In this document: piece after piece, positions 33,427 through 46,266 of the stretch
Position numbering within the stretch: position 1 is the first letter of the stretch
Layout: each line of letters starts with the position of its first letter
Source of the DNA: Turbatrix aceti
Lineage: Eukaryota > Nematoda > Chromadorea > Rhabditida > Panagrolaimidae
Reading direction: 5' to 3'
Assembly (NCBI GenBank): GCA_963969345.1
Contig: OZ017768.1
Span: 3,992,718-4,056,717 of the forward strand
DNA length: 64,000 nucleotides
Translations under genes and position numbers: made by a program
The notes under the pieces: model-generated
What the model saw: the letters and a program-made list of their open reading frames with translations, nothing else
Database searches by the model: none
What the model was told of the DNA's origin: nothing

Positions 33427-34511
33427 ATGTCTTCCATTTTCTGGCTGGTGATTTTACCTACCACGTTATCATTGCCGTGTATGGTTCTCCATGTGGCCAT
33501 AGTCAGAGCAATCTTTAAATTCCGGAAGACGATATTCAAGTCGGCATTCTACTACATTGTCGTAGCCATGACGTTTACTGTAAAAACATCTGTTTAACGT
33601 GTTCCGATGTACAAAAAGCGTTTTAGGACTGCCTGGTTTTCATTGCCACAACACTGATCCTCCGTCTTTCGCTGGTGCCGTGCTTTGTCGAATGCATTCG
33701 ATGGCTGTGTGAAAATTATTCGGCAATCACAACTTTTCTGCTTTACATCCAGTTTCACGGGCTTCATTTTCAACAGTTTGTCGGCGTGCTCATCGCGATA
33801 AATAGGTTTACAATGGTTGCTTCACCTGTAAAGATGGAGACGTTTTGGAGTAATCATACGCTCAAAGTGCTTTTGTTTACGGCACTGCTCCCGGCGTGCA
33901 TGACCTTTCACATCGCCATCGAAGGCACGATATTTGACTGTACCGTAGAATATATGCATTGTATTGTCAATAACCTATACATCCGATTTCCAACCTGGCA
34001 CAAGAGTACTTTCATGACTGTATCCGCTTTGGTGTCAACAACTTCTTCATTTGTGCTCAACTGCGCTACGGCTTTCATGCTCTATCGCGCCAAGTGGCAT
34101 AAAGTAAGCGGCAAGGCCACTGATAAGCGGTTATTTTTTTTCTCAATAGTTGTTTTCGCTCACAACCTGATTATTCTATTCGTTCACATGTTGTCGCACT
34201 TCATGCGAGTCTCCGGCTTGTTCATCGTCGTCGGTCCTTATGTCATTCCGACACGTACTGCAATCCTTGACTCCGCAGTCGTTGTGACGCCGCTTACAAT
34301 CTATTTTCTAAGCCCTTCGATCAGGGCTGCAGTCGTGGGAAAAACAACGTCTTCGGTGGAAAGCAAAATACCAGGCACCTTTGCCATCAGCCACTTTGGC
34401 ACTATTCCGCGTTCTGTTGTTCGTCCATTGCCTTATTCGGGGTGGTACAATTCTGCAAAAACCAGACCTAATTTTCAATCCAACAAAGGGATCATAAACA
34501 TCAGCAGGTAA
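33427..34511 (+). CDS. Srg-superfamily chemoreceptor GPCR, array member 8
   Basis: Exons 33427-33579 and 33627-34511 give 345 residues, the longest of the array. TM1 reads PTTLSLPC where the others have PT-YS-PC. NRFTMVASPVKMETFW follows TM3. The tail continues past RSVVRPLPYSGW to an extra basic end. Last member; the next gene is on the opposite strand. Confidence 0.9.
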
Positions 34512-35129
34512 AATTTAATTTGACCTGTTTAATTTAAAAATAAAAACTATAAATATGTATTTGCGTTCTGAATCAAACAAAAGAATATTCAAAAACGGTA
34601 TTTATTGGAACAATGCAACTTTTATCCTTTTGCCTTCTCCGAAATCGGTGAAACAAAGGCAACCAACGAGTAAGCAAAAAAACAACTGTAAATCATACAT
34701 ATCTCGATTTGAAAAACATACATCTGTAAAATGCAAAAATGCAAAATTAAAACCCTGTATACGACGCAGCGCGCATGGGAGACAATAACTACAGTATTCA
34801 AGTCGGGTTACGGTGGGCGATATCTTTGGTGCGGTAGTGTGAGGACTAGGGCAATAAATAAGAGTGCTGGGAGGGCTGTCGTGGATAATAATGGGAAAAG
34901 GGTTGTGAAGGCGAGACGAGAAATCCTGTGCTGAAGGGGGGCGGGGCGGACGGGGCAGCTCTGTAGAGCACATAGAACGTCGAACATCAGCGTCGGAGCA
35001 CACTAGAGTTTGCGGCAAGAAGAAGGGCAGGGCATGCGTGTAAGTACACTGTCAGGCGTGGTGCGGGAGTGGAAGAACCGGTGTGAATGGCGTGGTACCT
35101 GTCTGCGGGTGAGGCAGAAAACGAAGTCA
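34512..35129. other. Intergenic, convergent 3' ends
   Basis: Separates receptor 8 from the EAT-20-like gene, whose 3' UTR probably covers the more GC-rich part from about 34.78 kb. No gene seen. Confidence 0.45.
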
Positions 35130-38100
35130 TCAGATGAGACGCTCCTGCTTGCTCACCGTCGTCATGGGCATGGAATACGTTGCGGCGACGGCGTTTTCCT
35201 CCCGAGCAGGGTTGTACTTGCCGTGGAGCCGGCGACTCCGCTTGAAGTAGCGCACGACGAAGAGCGTGATTGCCAGGATCAGAGTGATTAGGACTGAAAA
35301 CAACAAAATTGGTTTCAAGAAAAAAAAATATTGGTAGACTCACTGATGATCGCAACGATGGCAGCGGCCCAAGAAGCCCAGCTTGCGCGGTTCGCGGTCG
35401 CTCGCGTGTTGGCGCCCAGCGTCTTTTCGATGTCTTCCTCTTCGTGATCCGGCGTAACAGACGTCACAGGAACCGGAAGGGGAGCCGGAGCCCTGGTAGT
35501 CGTCGAAGGAACGACCAGTCGTGTGACAGGTGCTACAGTATCCTCGGTCTCTTCCGATTCAGTTGTAGCCTCCGTCGTAGGCCCAGGAACAGGTCTCGGA
35601 GATTCAGTTTCCTCTTCCTCCTCTTCTTCGGACGGAGCAGGAACATTCGGGGGTGCAGTCGTCGGAAGAGTCCACAAACTGTGATGCGTGGTCGTGGTAT
35701 CTAAAAAATTAATCCATTTACCCCACAAATTTTCAAAAAACAAAAAAATAACAAACCTCCAGCATTCTCCTCAGCGATCTGAGTAACAGATTCAAATCCA
35801 TTGTCGCCTTCTAGCTCGTCTTCGTCTCCGGTGCCCGCCGGGATTTCCGGATGAGTCGTGGTAGTCGTTGTGGTTGTTGTAGTGGTCGTCGTCGTCGATG
35901 AGGAGGTCGTAGTCGGCGTTGTCGTAGATGCCTGCACCGGCGAAGGCTCCGATGTCGTCGAGAAGAGCTCCGCGGTGAGTTCGCTGATCGTCGGCAAAGA
36001 AGAAGTCGGTTCTTCTTCTTCCGGCTCTTTTTCTTCTTCTGCTTCTTCTTCTCCTTCTTCGACAGCAGGTTGCTGGGGTGGCATGTCTGTGCTTTCTTCT
36101 TCCTGTTCCGCGGATTCAGTAACTTCTGGAACAACGCTGCCGGGAGTTGTCTCAAAGGGCAGTTGAACAGCCGGGAAAGGTGCCACGCTGGAAAGTGTTG
36201 GCACGGCGAGGAGCGGAGGCGCGGTGGACGTGAGTGGGAAGAGAGGGGTCGGGGTCGTGGTCGGGGTCGTGGTCAGATGCACAGGTAACGGGCTGCGGAT
36301 TCCTGCGGCCTGGCGTGCGAGAGCCAGTTGAAGACAGTCTACAAGGGTTCCTGCCTCGTCGGGGCACACGCAGGAGTAGTTTGAGTCGATGAGCACCGGG
36401 CTAATCGACGTGTAGCTCTCGGCGTTTGTGACGCAGGAGGCTTGGTTGCCGAAGACCGCGCAGGTCAGAGGACTGAAAGACATTCCAGGTAACCCAAATT
36501 TATTAAAACAATGAAAAAACTCACTCATGGCAAGCATCTCGAACATTGCAGTTGGGCGAGATAAATCCTGGAGGACATTTGCAAATCGGCTGCGCATCAA
36601 CCATTTCACAAACAGCGCCATTGTGGCAATCGTAAGGACAGATTACGTTCTCGCAGTGAACACCGTTCGTTCCAGCCGGGCAGCGACAAACTGGCGATCC
36701 CGCTTCGATCTGACAGAATCCGCCATTCCTGCACGGAACTTGCAGACAAATATCGATCTCGCATCTTTCGCCTGCGAATCCCAAGTTGCAGAGACAGTTC
36801 GCGCGTTGTTGAACGTCTGGCACGCAGGTGCCGTTGTTGAGGCACTCCACCCCAGTGCAGGGATTCGTCTCGTTCTCGAGCTGGAAAAGCGGAAACGGCA
36901 CTCCATCCGCGCCGATTGCAACCAGCTGGGTAGGCACGGCACCTGGCACGGTGGGTGCCGCAGCCGCGGAGAATGCTCCCGTTGGCGAAGAAGCAGACAC
37001 CTCCCGAGTCCAGGCATCGACCACGGATGCCGGGCAACCGCATTCAAAGCTGTGAGCGTGGAAGGTGTTTCTGAAGAGAACAGGTGGACAGGTAGAAGGC
37101 TCTTCATTCTGCACGATGATGTCCTTGAAGCAACGGGGGCCCTTGGACGCCAGGATGCGGACGGAGAAGCTGCGTGGGTGCTGCGTCGTCAGTAGGGGAA
37201 CTGCGATGGCCGGCGACGAGCCGACATTGCACGTGAGCGTTGCATCGTTCAGGATCCAGACGAAGCGGATCCAGCCGCCTTCAGACGACGTCGGCGTTTC
37301 GGTCGATACGCATTCTGCTAATTTCTGGCCTGTGCTGCTGTCGTAGACCGATAGCAGTACTGTAGGTTGGCTGATCTCCGAGCTGAAATTGGATTTAGAA
37401 TTTTTGTTGGTACCGTGATTGTTTTTTTATGTTTTTTTTGAAGTGCCAGATGCGTTTCAGAACATTTTGTATGCACAAATTAGTTTTTTCGAGAGGATAA
37501 AAGAAGTTGGCCTTGCAGACAGCCGTCCATTGTTGCAAGATGACCCCTCTTTGCCTCTGCGCTTCCCACGCTCACGACCTTGCAAGACAGATGTTTTTGT
37601 TGCACCCCAAAAAGTTCGTTCCAGCGTTGGCGCAGCCAGACGAGCGTATATAATTGTAATTGAATCGTCCGACGCAAAAAAACCCGAAAGCTGACACTCT
37701 TAAGAAAAAATCAAAATCCAAACCAAAGCGCGCTTGTTTTTTGAGCACGAATCCCCCCATCCCCGGCGGTGGTGCCTGGCGCCCACCGGGAGTGACAGAT
37801 GATTGACGACCTCACCTGACCTCGGTCCGTGCGCGCTCCGAGAGACGACTTAAGGCGATCAAGCCACCCCAAATCCCCCCCTCCTTTTCCCGAGGTGCGC
37901 AGACAAGGGCCCAGTGGAGACCTCTCGGTTGTCCAGCTCGCGACCCGACTCGACCCGTCGCAAGCTAGCTAGCTAGGCCCATGTCACAAATGTGACATGA
38001 AGGACCAACCAACGACATGTCCAGCGGGTCAGTCCGGACTTTGAAGCTAAATTAGGACCAGCCACTTTCTAAGTTTGTGTTTTGTCTTTGGGTTTTTTTT

Positions 38101-38543
38101 TGTGTGCGCGGTCAAAATTCTCTGTCCACGACAAATTACAACAACAAGAAGAAATTGTCGATGACGTTTCTCCGTCCCGGTCGAGAAGGAAAAAAAAAAT
38201 TAAAAAGTCAAAAATCTGCTCACCTCAGAAAATGGTAGGACCCAGTCCACGGGATGCCGCTGTCATCGACAATCCACGACAGCCTGCCTTTGGCGACATC
38301 GCTGAAGTGCGCCGTGTTTTCGGCTTCGCTCGAGACGGTCGATTGCTGGAAGGGATCCGGCGCGAATTCGAGGGTCGCGGTCGGGGCTGCGGATGGCGGG
38401 ATTCTCGATGTCCTGAACGTGGACTGACCGAAAGCCAGAGGTGCCCAGACCAGCAGAAGTGCCAAAACGGCTAAATCGACTTTTTTAGAACGCATGATGA
38501 AAAAAAAAGTGGACTCACGCATTCGAAGCCACCTCAGTATCAT
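35130..38543 (-). CDS. eat-20: Crumbs-family transmembrane EGF protein, EAT-20-like
   Basis: Six exons (38543-38519, 38470-38224, 37382-36525, 36472-35757, 35700-35344, 35293-35130) encode 788 residues. Order: signal peptide (PVLALLLVWAPLAFG); an ectodomain without recognised fold; three consecutive EGF repeats (Cys patterns starting NPCTGVEC, ICLQVPC and ICPYDC); a Cys-containing segment; a long Thr/Pro/Glu-rich stalk with Thr runs, likely O-glycosylated; one TM helix (AAAIVAIIILITLILAITLF); and a 37-residue tail. The tail has GKYNPAREE, matching the FERM-binding GTYxPSxxE of Crumbs, and ends in ERLI, the Crumbs PDZ ligand. Three EGF repeats plus this tail match C. elegans EAT-20, needed in pharynx. 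Crumbs proteins organise apical polarity through PALS1 and PAR6. An alternative start at 38495 without the first intron would also yield a signal peptide. Confidence 0.9.
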
Positions 38544-41500
38544 GGTGGAAGGAAGGTGAGCGTAGGACACCGATCTGGTGTACCGGTGAGTGTCGTGAGG
38601 TGCAATAATGTGGTAATAACACGTTAGGGGCTTGTAACAGATGATTAGTGCGTTATTGAAGTTTGAAATCTGCTCAGAGCATGCCTTGGTGGTGGATTTG
38701 ACTCACAGGACCGTCGGAGCCTGCTTTTTTGCACGGCTTCTGAAACAGAAAAAAACTTGTCACGCAATGTTCAGACAACGACATGGATCCCGGTTAACAC
38801 GCACACCTGTAAAATTTGATCCTGTGGGATCGAAAAAACAAAAAAGTCAGTCAAAAAAAAATTTATCAACCTGGGTTACCTACATAAAAACAAATCAGAA
38901 GACAGACACGAACGAAAGCAGAAGAGAGTCAAAAAATCAAATGAACACCAACCACCTCCGTGGTCCATGAGGGGAGACTCCAAATGAGGAGGATGCGCTT
39001 CTCAGCGATCGGAAAAGCGTCAAAGCCGATTTACCCACCGACTCAAATTCCAGACTGTCTAATGTTGCGAGTTTTTCTCGACCTAGCTCAGGTCCGAGTG
39101 ACCACTTACCAACTACATCTGACGGACGGAGCAAAAAGACGGGCAGGTAAAAGTCTCGGAGAAGGAGGAGAGGGGCGAAAAGTAGGTAAAAAGCCCAGGA
39201 GGGGTTAATGCGATTAAAACCCCTCCATGAAGCGAGAGGGCTTTGTTTAGAGACGACGGCTAGCATGCGAAACCCTCACCGGGCCACTGAGCGGCTCGCG
39301 GCCCATCATGAGGACGAGTTATGACACCGGCGTCCACCCCACTTCATAAAGGTAAACGGGTTTCGTTTTGTTTTTGGATACGCTTATCACCATCACCGGT
39401 AAATGAAAAAGAACCGGTGAAACAAACGATAACCGATCACCGGTTTCGGGAAAAACACTCGTTTCTTTCCTAAACAAGAAATACCGTTTTGGGAAAGAAC
39501 CAAAGCTCTGGGGAAAGCCCAGCCTCCCAAGTGACCAAAAAAACGTGTACAACCATGAAAATTGAAAATTAAATCAAAGCTCATTTTTGTGAGTTTCTTT
39601 TATAAACCGCAAGCTAGCAGTGGCGGTCACCACCGGGCTAGCTCTTGAGAGTCGTGGACACTGATTGGTCATGACTCCAACCCTCCTCATCCGCCTCGAA
39701 TCTAACGACATATCTGGTTGCGTCATCGCTCGCGAGGTAGTCATTAGTCAGTCCCATGCAATCTAGCTATGTAGAGAGACCGACGACCGACCGGAGGGGT
39801 GACCGGTGACTCACTGTCAACCCCCCCCCCTCTCCGCGATCAACCGTCCGCCTGATCAAGGAGTCCTGATTCACTTGGAATTCCCTAATCACGCAAGATA
39901 CAAAAAACAAACAAAACAAACGCACGTAGCGTTCAGCGTTCAGCGTTCGTTCATTTGTTTATGACAACGTTCCAGGGGAGGGCAAAAGTGCACTCTGGGC
40001 GCAAAAAACACCTGACAGCCTGGTAGTCCGGGAAAAGTGGAACATAGCAATGATTTATATTTATGTATTTTTTTTTCAATTGGAATGACGACAAGTTTTT
40101 GGAGAGTGAATGCGCAACAACGGATTGGATTGTGTCATTAAAAAAGCCGGGGCAAAACAGAGACTTTTTGTGTCGATATTCACTCTTCAGCGAGCGACCT
40201 GTGGAGCAATTTTGCCACCGACTGTTTTTTACGGTTATCCCCGTCTCCCCCCATCCGTGCGCAGTAATGCATGCAGGAGGACAATTATCCGGAGTCACGC
40301 GGTCAGCCGACAAGAAATTTTTTTTTAACGAGAAATACATATACATAAGTAAAAGTGCCCCCAAGCGGTGCGGAAAACAGGTACATGGACTGATCGTATT
40401 TAAAAATTGCCGGTTTGCAAGACAGACGCTCGTTGGTCACTCGTAATGAGGTCGTTCATGATCGCTATGAGGATCAGACGCGGGTACACACTTGATTGGG
40501 GAACGTACTCGGTTTCATCCCCGTGAGTAATAAAAATAAACATTCGAAAAAAAAAACCGAATCAAATTGTTTGAATCAGCGCAGAGAATTTTGGATCAAG
40601 TGCCAGGATCTTGCTGGGGGCAGAGGATGAATCGGATCTCTTGAGCCACCCTTGATCCGGTCATCTGATCAAACAGAAATCGGAAATCAGAAAACAGAAA
40701 AGACAACTGTGGTCAAAAAATCTCAAATCCCAATTTGTATAAAATGTCAAAAACACGACCCGACCCTATTTCAAGTGTTTTTTTTGTTGGCAAAAGTAGG
40801 TCCAACGTGCCACCACAATTGACAGATGCGCCCAGGGGTAAAGAGGTCGAGTTAAATTAAAACTTCTGGCTAGGACAATCGGAAGCCGACCCAAAGCGAC
40901 CTGGATTCTCGGCGGCATTGTACGCGTCGTCGCTACAATGAATGTAGGGTTCTAAATAGAGCGCGTAGAGCAAGCAGGGCAATTTGGATCAAATTAGTAA
41001 ACCCCGCAAAAAAAAACAAACATGAATGCAACAGTCTGGATTTTTGTCATGGAATCCGTGTATCTACTAAATATAATAGATACAACGTACATGACAAAAA
41101 AATGAGCAACAGTAACATCAAAATCGGGATTGGGAGAAAGAAGCAGCACGAGTTCAAAGCATTTGACCGCGCACTGGTTCTCGTATATCGGATCTCCGAC
41201 TGCGCAATCGCGTAATCCAATTCACGGAAGCCACGGGGGACGACGCGAAAAACGAGACTCTCGAATGGGGAGGGGGGGGGGGTGACCACACCGCGTTTGC
41301 GTCTGCGCAATCTCGGGGCCAAAATCAGGCAGGCCTCAACTCGAGTGTGCTTCCACACGCGCGCTGTCAACTTTGGTGCTCCTGTTACAAAAAGCTCACA
41401 TCAGGCCCCAGGAGCGATACAACACCCTCTCTCTTTCCCTTTTCGAAGCAGTACGCCCGACCCGACCTGACGCCTGATCATCGAGTGCTGAACCTCCTTC

Positions 41501-44500
41501 CATCCTTCCTGCAGATTGACGCTGCAATGAATGAATGCAATTAATTACGCCGAGTGTGGGCTTGGCCCCCTGACGTTTATTTCATTTGGAACCGAGAGCA
41601 CTTTCCCGTTTGTAAACATTTTCAAAACTGAACATCAACAAAAAAAAAGTTCAGCGATGCGATACTGTTTGCGCCCCCTCGGGAAACTCATCTAAAAAGA
41701 ATTTGGAATTTTAGAATTTTGAAGAGGTGAACGAGTTTTTGAGTCTTTCAAACAAACCTTGGCGACTAACGACTGAAGACTGTATATTATTGCCTTCTGT
41801 TCAAATCAGCGTCATCGCCTCCGCCGTCCGTCGTCGAAAGTGCAAAGAATTCAATTCATTCATCAAAAATTGAAAAAAAAATCGCGCGGGCTGGGGGGGC
41901 ATTTTTCCCAGGCATCCCGGGATGCTCGGAGCTCGGGGAACGCAGCTTTGCCGTTAATCGGCTTTTAGGTGACCGCTGTGACTGTTGTCCAGGAGGCAGC
42001 GCGCTCTCCGGTGAGAAAGACAAAACATCAGGGGTCAGTCATTTGTCGATCCCCAAACCCAAACCACGCCGCTGATCGGCGTCGGCTCGACTGGAAAAAA
42101 AAAGAAAGTTCCTATACAAGATACAATTTTTTTAGAACAAAAAAACAGGTTCACATCAAAAAAAGGGAAAAAAAGAGAAACTTAGACGATGAGTGAGTGA
42201 ATTTCTGTCTGAAGAGGGCGTTCAAGGCTAGCTACTCCTACAAAACTGTTTTTTGTCGCGTCCGGGCAAAGAAAAAGAAGGAAAATGAAAAGAGCACTTT
42301 CGCTCTCATCCTTGGCCTTCTTCGGGCCAACTACCTGGGTCCTGGCTGCTCCATGACCCCGACGAAACGAAGAGAGGGTGAACACTTGAGTCGAGACAAC
42401 CTGCGTTGTGTCAAAAAAATATGTATGTATTATTTAAATAGTCGACAAAGCGAAGCAAGTGGTCATCCTCATCCTCCGGGGGCCGGTAAGAGCCGTGTTT
42501 ACCCACATGAGACAACGACGATGATCGACGAAGACGACATCCCGGCAACCAACCCATCACAATGACAAGAGCAAAAAAATCACTCGGTAATCGCCGGATG
42601 ACAGAGCGTCACCACTTCGAAACGTTCCTTTTTTTTCTCTTTCTCTCCCGCGGGATTGAAAGAAACGAAACGAAACGAAACGAACGTCTCGACACACTGA
42701 CCGCGCTAATGAACCGTAAAACTTTTAAAATTCAGAACTGTACGGTTTCTGAAAGATGCAAAGATTTTTAGGTAGGAAAAAAGCATGTCAATCGGGAGTG
42801 CCTATCATCCAGGATCCTATTTGATCAGGTAGCACACCTCGGATGTAATTGAACTAAAGTCAAACTTTACAGGTGAGTCGAAGTCTGTCAAAAGCAATAA
42901 AAATGGAAATAAAATTTTAAGAGGACTCTTAATTCTATCAAAAACGTGAAAACGAACACCCAGAAAGTTGAAGGAGTTGAAAAAATTGATTTTTTACTTT
43001 CAAATTGAGCGATGGCACTCACTCAACAGCGCAGGAAAGACAATGACGAGCCGTAAAATTGAATGGCACTCGGATGCATCCGACGACTGCACTTGCGCAA
43101 CTCCGGCCTGATCAATCGATGCGGAAAAAAATCAGCAATCATGTCCAGGCGATGGAGCGTGAAATCCTCTACGTATCGCTCCGTGGAGGACAAAGAGGCA
43201 AAAAAAAAACCAAATAAGGGAACAAACAGCCTTGGGAGAGGTCCAAAAACGCCTCCAAGTGCCTTGAACTCCTTCTGCGTGGGTGAGCTGGTCCTCCGCG
43301 ATGATGCTGATGCTGAGATGAGACGACAAGCTGCAGCGTGCATGCGCAAGTTCCGCTTTGTCTTACCTGCCTTCCTGCCTGCGCAAGCGATGGCGGCGGC
43401 ATCCAGCTGCTCATGACCTTGGCGATGAGTCTCAGTCGCGCGCGCCTGCCTAGTTCGTATACAACAAACGGCCCGCCGCCAATTTGGACCGGACCGGACC
43501 GGGAAGAAGGAAGAACTCCGAAGGAGACGCGGAGGGTGGCATGCCGGCATGCAAAAGGTGACAAAAAGCCTCACATGAGAATTTTTTAGTTTTTAGTTTT
43601 TAGTTTCAGTTGCGCATAAACCGGATCGGATCGGCATGCATCCTGGAAATTATCCGTATCCTGGCGCATCTTCAACTTTGAAGTCTTCTTCATTCCGTCG
43701 CGCAATCGAAAAACTATCGCATCCGGAAACTTTTTTTTTGAAATTGTCCATTAAGGGAAGATCAAAGCTTCCGCATTGACTTGAAACACGTTTAAAAAGG
43801 ACAGTGCACTTTTGTGAAAAAAAAGTTTTTATTCCGGTGCCAATATCAGAAAACATATGGATAAGAGCGTCCAGAAAGCTCAAGAACAAATTTCAGATCT
43901 GAAAAAACCGTTTAGCCGACCAACCCCAATGGCCAGAGCTACTCAACGAATAATCCACCTCTCCGACGCTAACAAGAACGATTGTGGCAAACAAACAAAC
44001 GACTGGCAATTAGCACAAAAACCGGGTGGCCCAGAGAAGAGGCAGGACAACGTTGTACGCAGCAGGCCTGCGTTCGTTGACTGTCCCTGGCCCTGGCAAT
44101 CAAGTGCCATGCAACATTTTCTAGTCATTTAATAGCCATTAATAATCGCTGCTACTTCTCTTTAATTGACTCCCCCAGTCCGGTATGTATGCACTAATAT
44201 ACCTGGGCTACGCGAAGAAGAACTAAAAATTTAGATAGCAATGGACCTGATGGGATAGGAATTGGGATGGAATTTTACGTGGCCAGGCGCGCGGGGCTGT
44301 CAAACCAGACGACGTAAATTGTGACAATCCGCGATCTACATACGTACGATTCGCGATCCGAGGACAGTGTGTGTGTATGTCTGGTATCCTTAATCACGTA
44401 ACCAAGGCTACTGTTTGCCGTTAATCAACAAAAAAACATAGCACTGTGAGAAAAAGTTTTATAAATAAATATTTCTGCTTCGATGGCCGCTAATTGTTTT

Positions 44501-46266
44501 TTTTCTGTTTTTTGCCAGGCGTGTCCTAAAAAAACCCAGAGGACCTTGGGTTTGATTTTTTTGACCGGGTGATTGGCAGATTGGCAGTGAGGGATGAGGG
44601 ATGATAAATGAATTCCTTCCCTCTCTTTTTTTCTCCTGATCGTCGGAATCTGATTCACAGGACCTTGCATTTGCAAAAAAAACAGAAAAACGGTGACACA
44701 GCCGAAACGCGGTGTTAAAAGGCGGAACAAACAAACGAACGCCGATTTCCAAAAAAATTTAAAAAAAACTCCCGCGGAGGCCGTTTGCAGAAAAATCCCC
44801 GAAAAACGGCGCAAACAAGAAAAAAGAGAGGGGGTTAATCAATTCACCTTGAAGACGTCATCCCTGGCAAGCGACGTGAACCACGACGACCATCGATGGT
44901 CGGTCGACCTCGGGCCGAAACAAAAAACAGTGTGAGCAAGAATGCATGCATGCATGCGCGTAACAACAACAGCCAGCATAAGTGACAACATTCCAGGCAA
45001 CTTGGCTCATGCGTAGGAGAACTGAAGTTGTAAACGGCAATAAATCTGTCCATCTGCCCGGTGGCGTTCAAAGCGTGCAAAACCGGGTAAAACCCAAAGT
45101 TTAATCAATGACGGCGACGCGAAGTGCGTAAAAACCAAAACCAATTTCACCCGGGTCATTGGGACCCATCTTGCGGTCAAGATCGGCCACAATTGAACTG
45201 GGAAAACAAACATAAACAAAGAAAGCAAAGCCATTTTTGTTTAACGGAAGCGATTTAGTTTCACCCGGAACCAGAGCCCAGCCAGTCCAGACAGCCGGAT
45301 CAGCGAACTATTGCTACGACGTCACACAAGAAAATTGCCAGCCCGGGAAAAAAGAAACAGTCTATCGATCCGGCGAGATGAACGAGATGAGCGAGGGGCG
45401 TTGGTGGTGACCGGGCGCGTCTCAGTCATTCTCAGGTCTCAGGGCTCGCAAAAGATCGTATCACCGCCTAGGCGCGCCTTGACGCGTCCAGGTAACAACA
45501 ATAGACTGTTGTTGCAAACACGGGGGCAATCGGTTCCCGTTTGTTTCCATGCTACGCGCTCTGCTTTCCGGTTGGAAGTCCCAGTTCCCAGTTAGTTAAC
45601 AAGAGGATATTTTTTTTTATCTCCCAGCTGATCGATCTCGTTATGAGCCGCGACTGACTCACAATCGGTCCCGGCAATTGATTGAGCCCGGGATTAATCG
45701 ATATATCAGATTCTGCACCGTCGCCACGCGGCCACGTGCGTCTCATTACGGGGCTAATGAACGAACAAAAAACGAGCCAGAAAAAAAAGTTGGATATCGT
45801 GCAAAAAATGCTATGTATACCAAAAACACTGACACGTCCCGTGAACACGCGCAACAGCATCGGCTGGCGGCGGCGGCGGGCGGGCTATCGATGATGCCTC
45901 TGTCACCCAATACGACCCGCATATTCACGCTCATCCCCACAGATGATGTCCTCATCCACTACTCGATCCTACATTTTTCATCCTCCATCCTTCATTCAAG
46001 GCTTCCTTTCTTTTGCGGGTGTTTGTTTCACCTTTTTTTGTGCGTTTTCTTTCCCGGGGATTAGACAACGGGGGTCATCGCTGATTGTCTGTATCCACAG
46101 ATGTAGATTCTAATAACAAACAGGTAAAAACCTTTAAAAACGCGCTTCCAATCAATTTACACCGAATTGAATGAACTTTTATTGATCAGAAAAATAAATT
46201 TTTTCGTCACATCTGGTTAAAAATTCGGCGCGTCATCTAACAACTTGAAAAGACGTGGAACGTGCT
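38544..46266. other. Gene-poor region, 7.7 kb
   Basis: No exon chain could be supported on either strand. Open frames are short, biased by A or G runs, and lack splice partners. Homopolymer runs occur at 39825-39834 (C) and about 41270-41281 (G). The first part probably contains the promoter of the EAT-20-like gene; the rest may be regulatory DNA or non-coding transcription units. Confidence 0.45.

Noticed and set aside
35858..37195. Plus-strand frames opposite the EAT-20-like gene
   Set aside because: Antisense shadows of the Thr-rich and EGF exons.
43023..43574. 183-residue minus-strand frame
   Set aside because: Arg/Ser/Cys-rich with no domain, no splice partners and composition like translated non-coding DNA.
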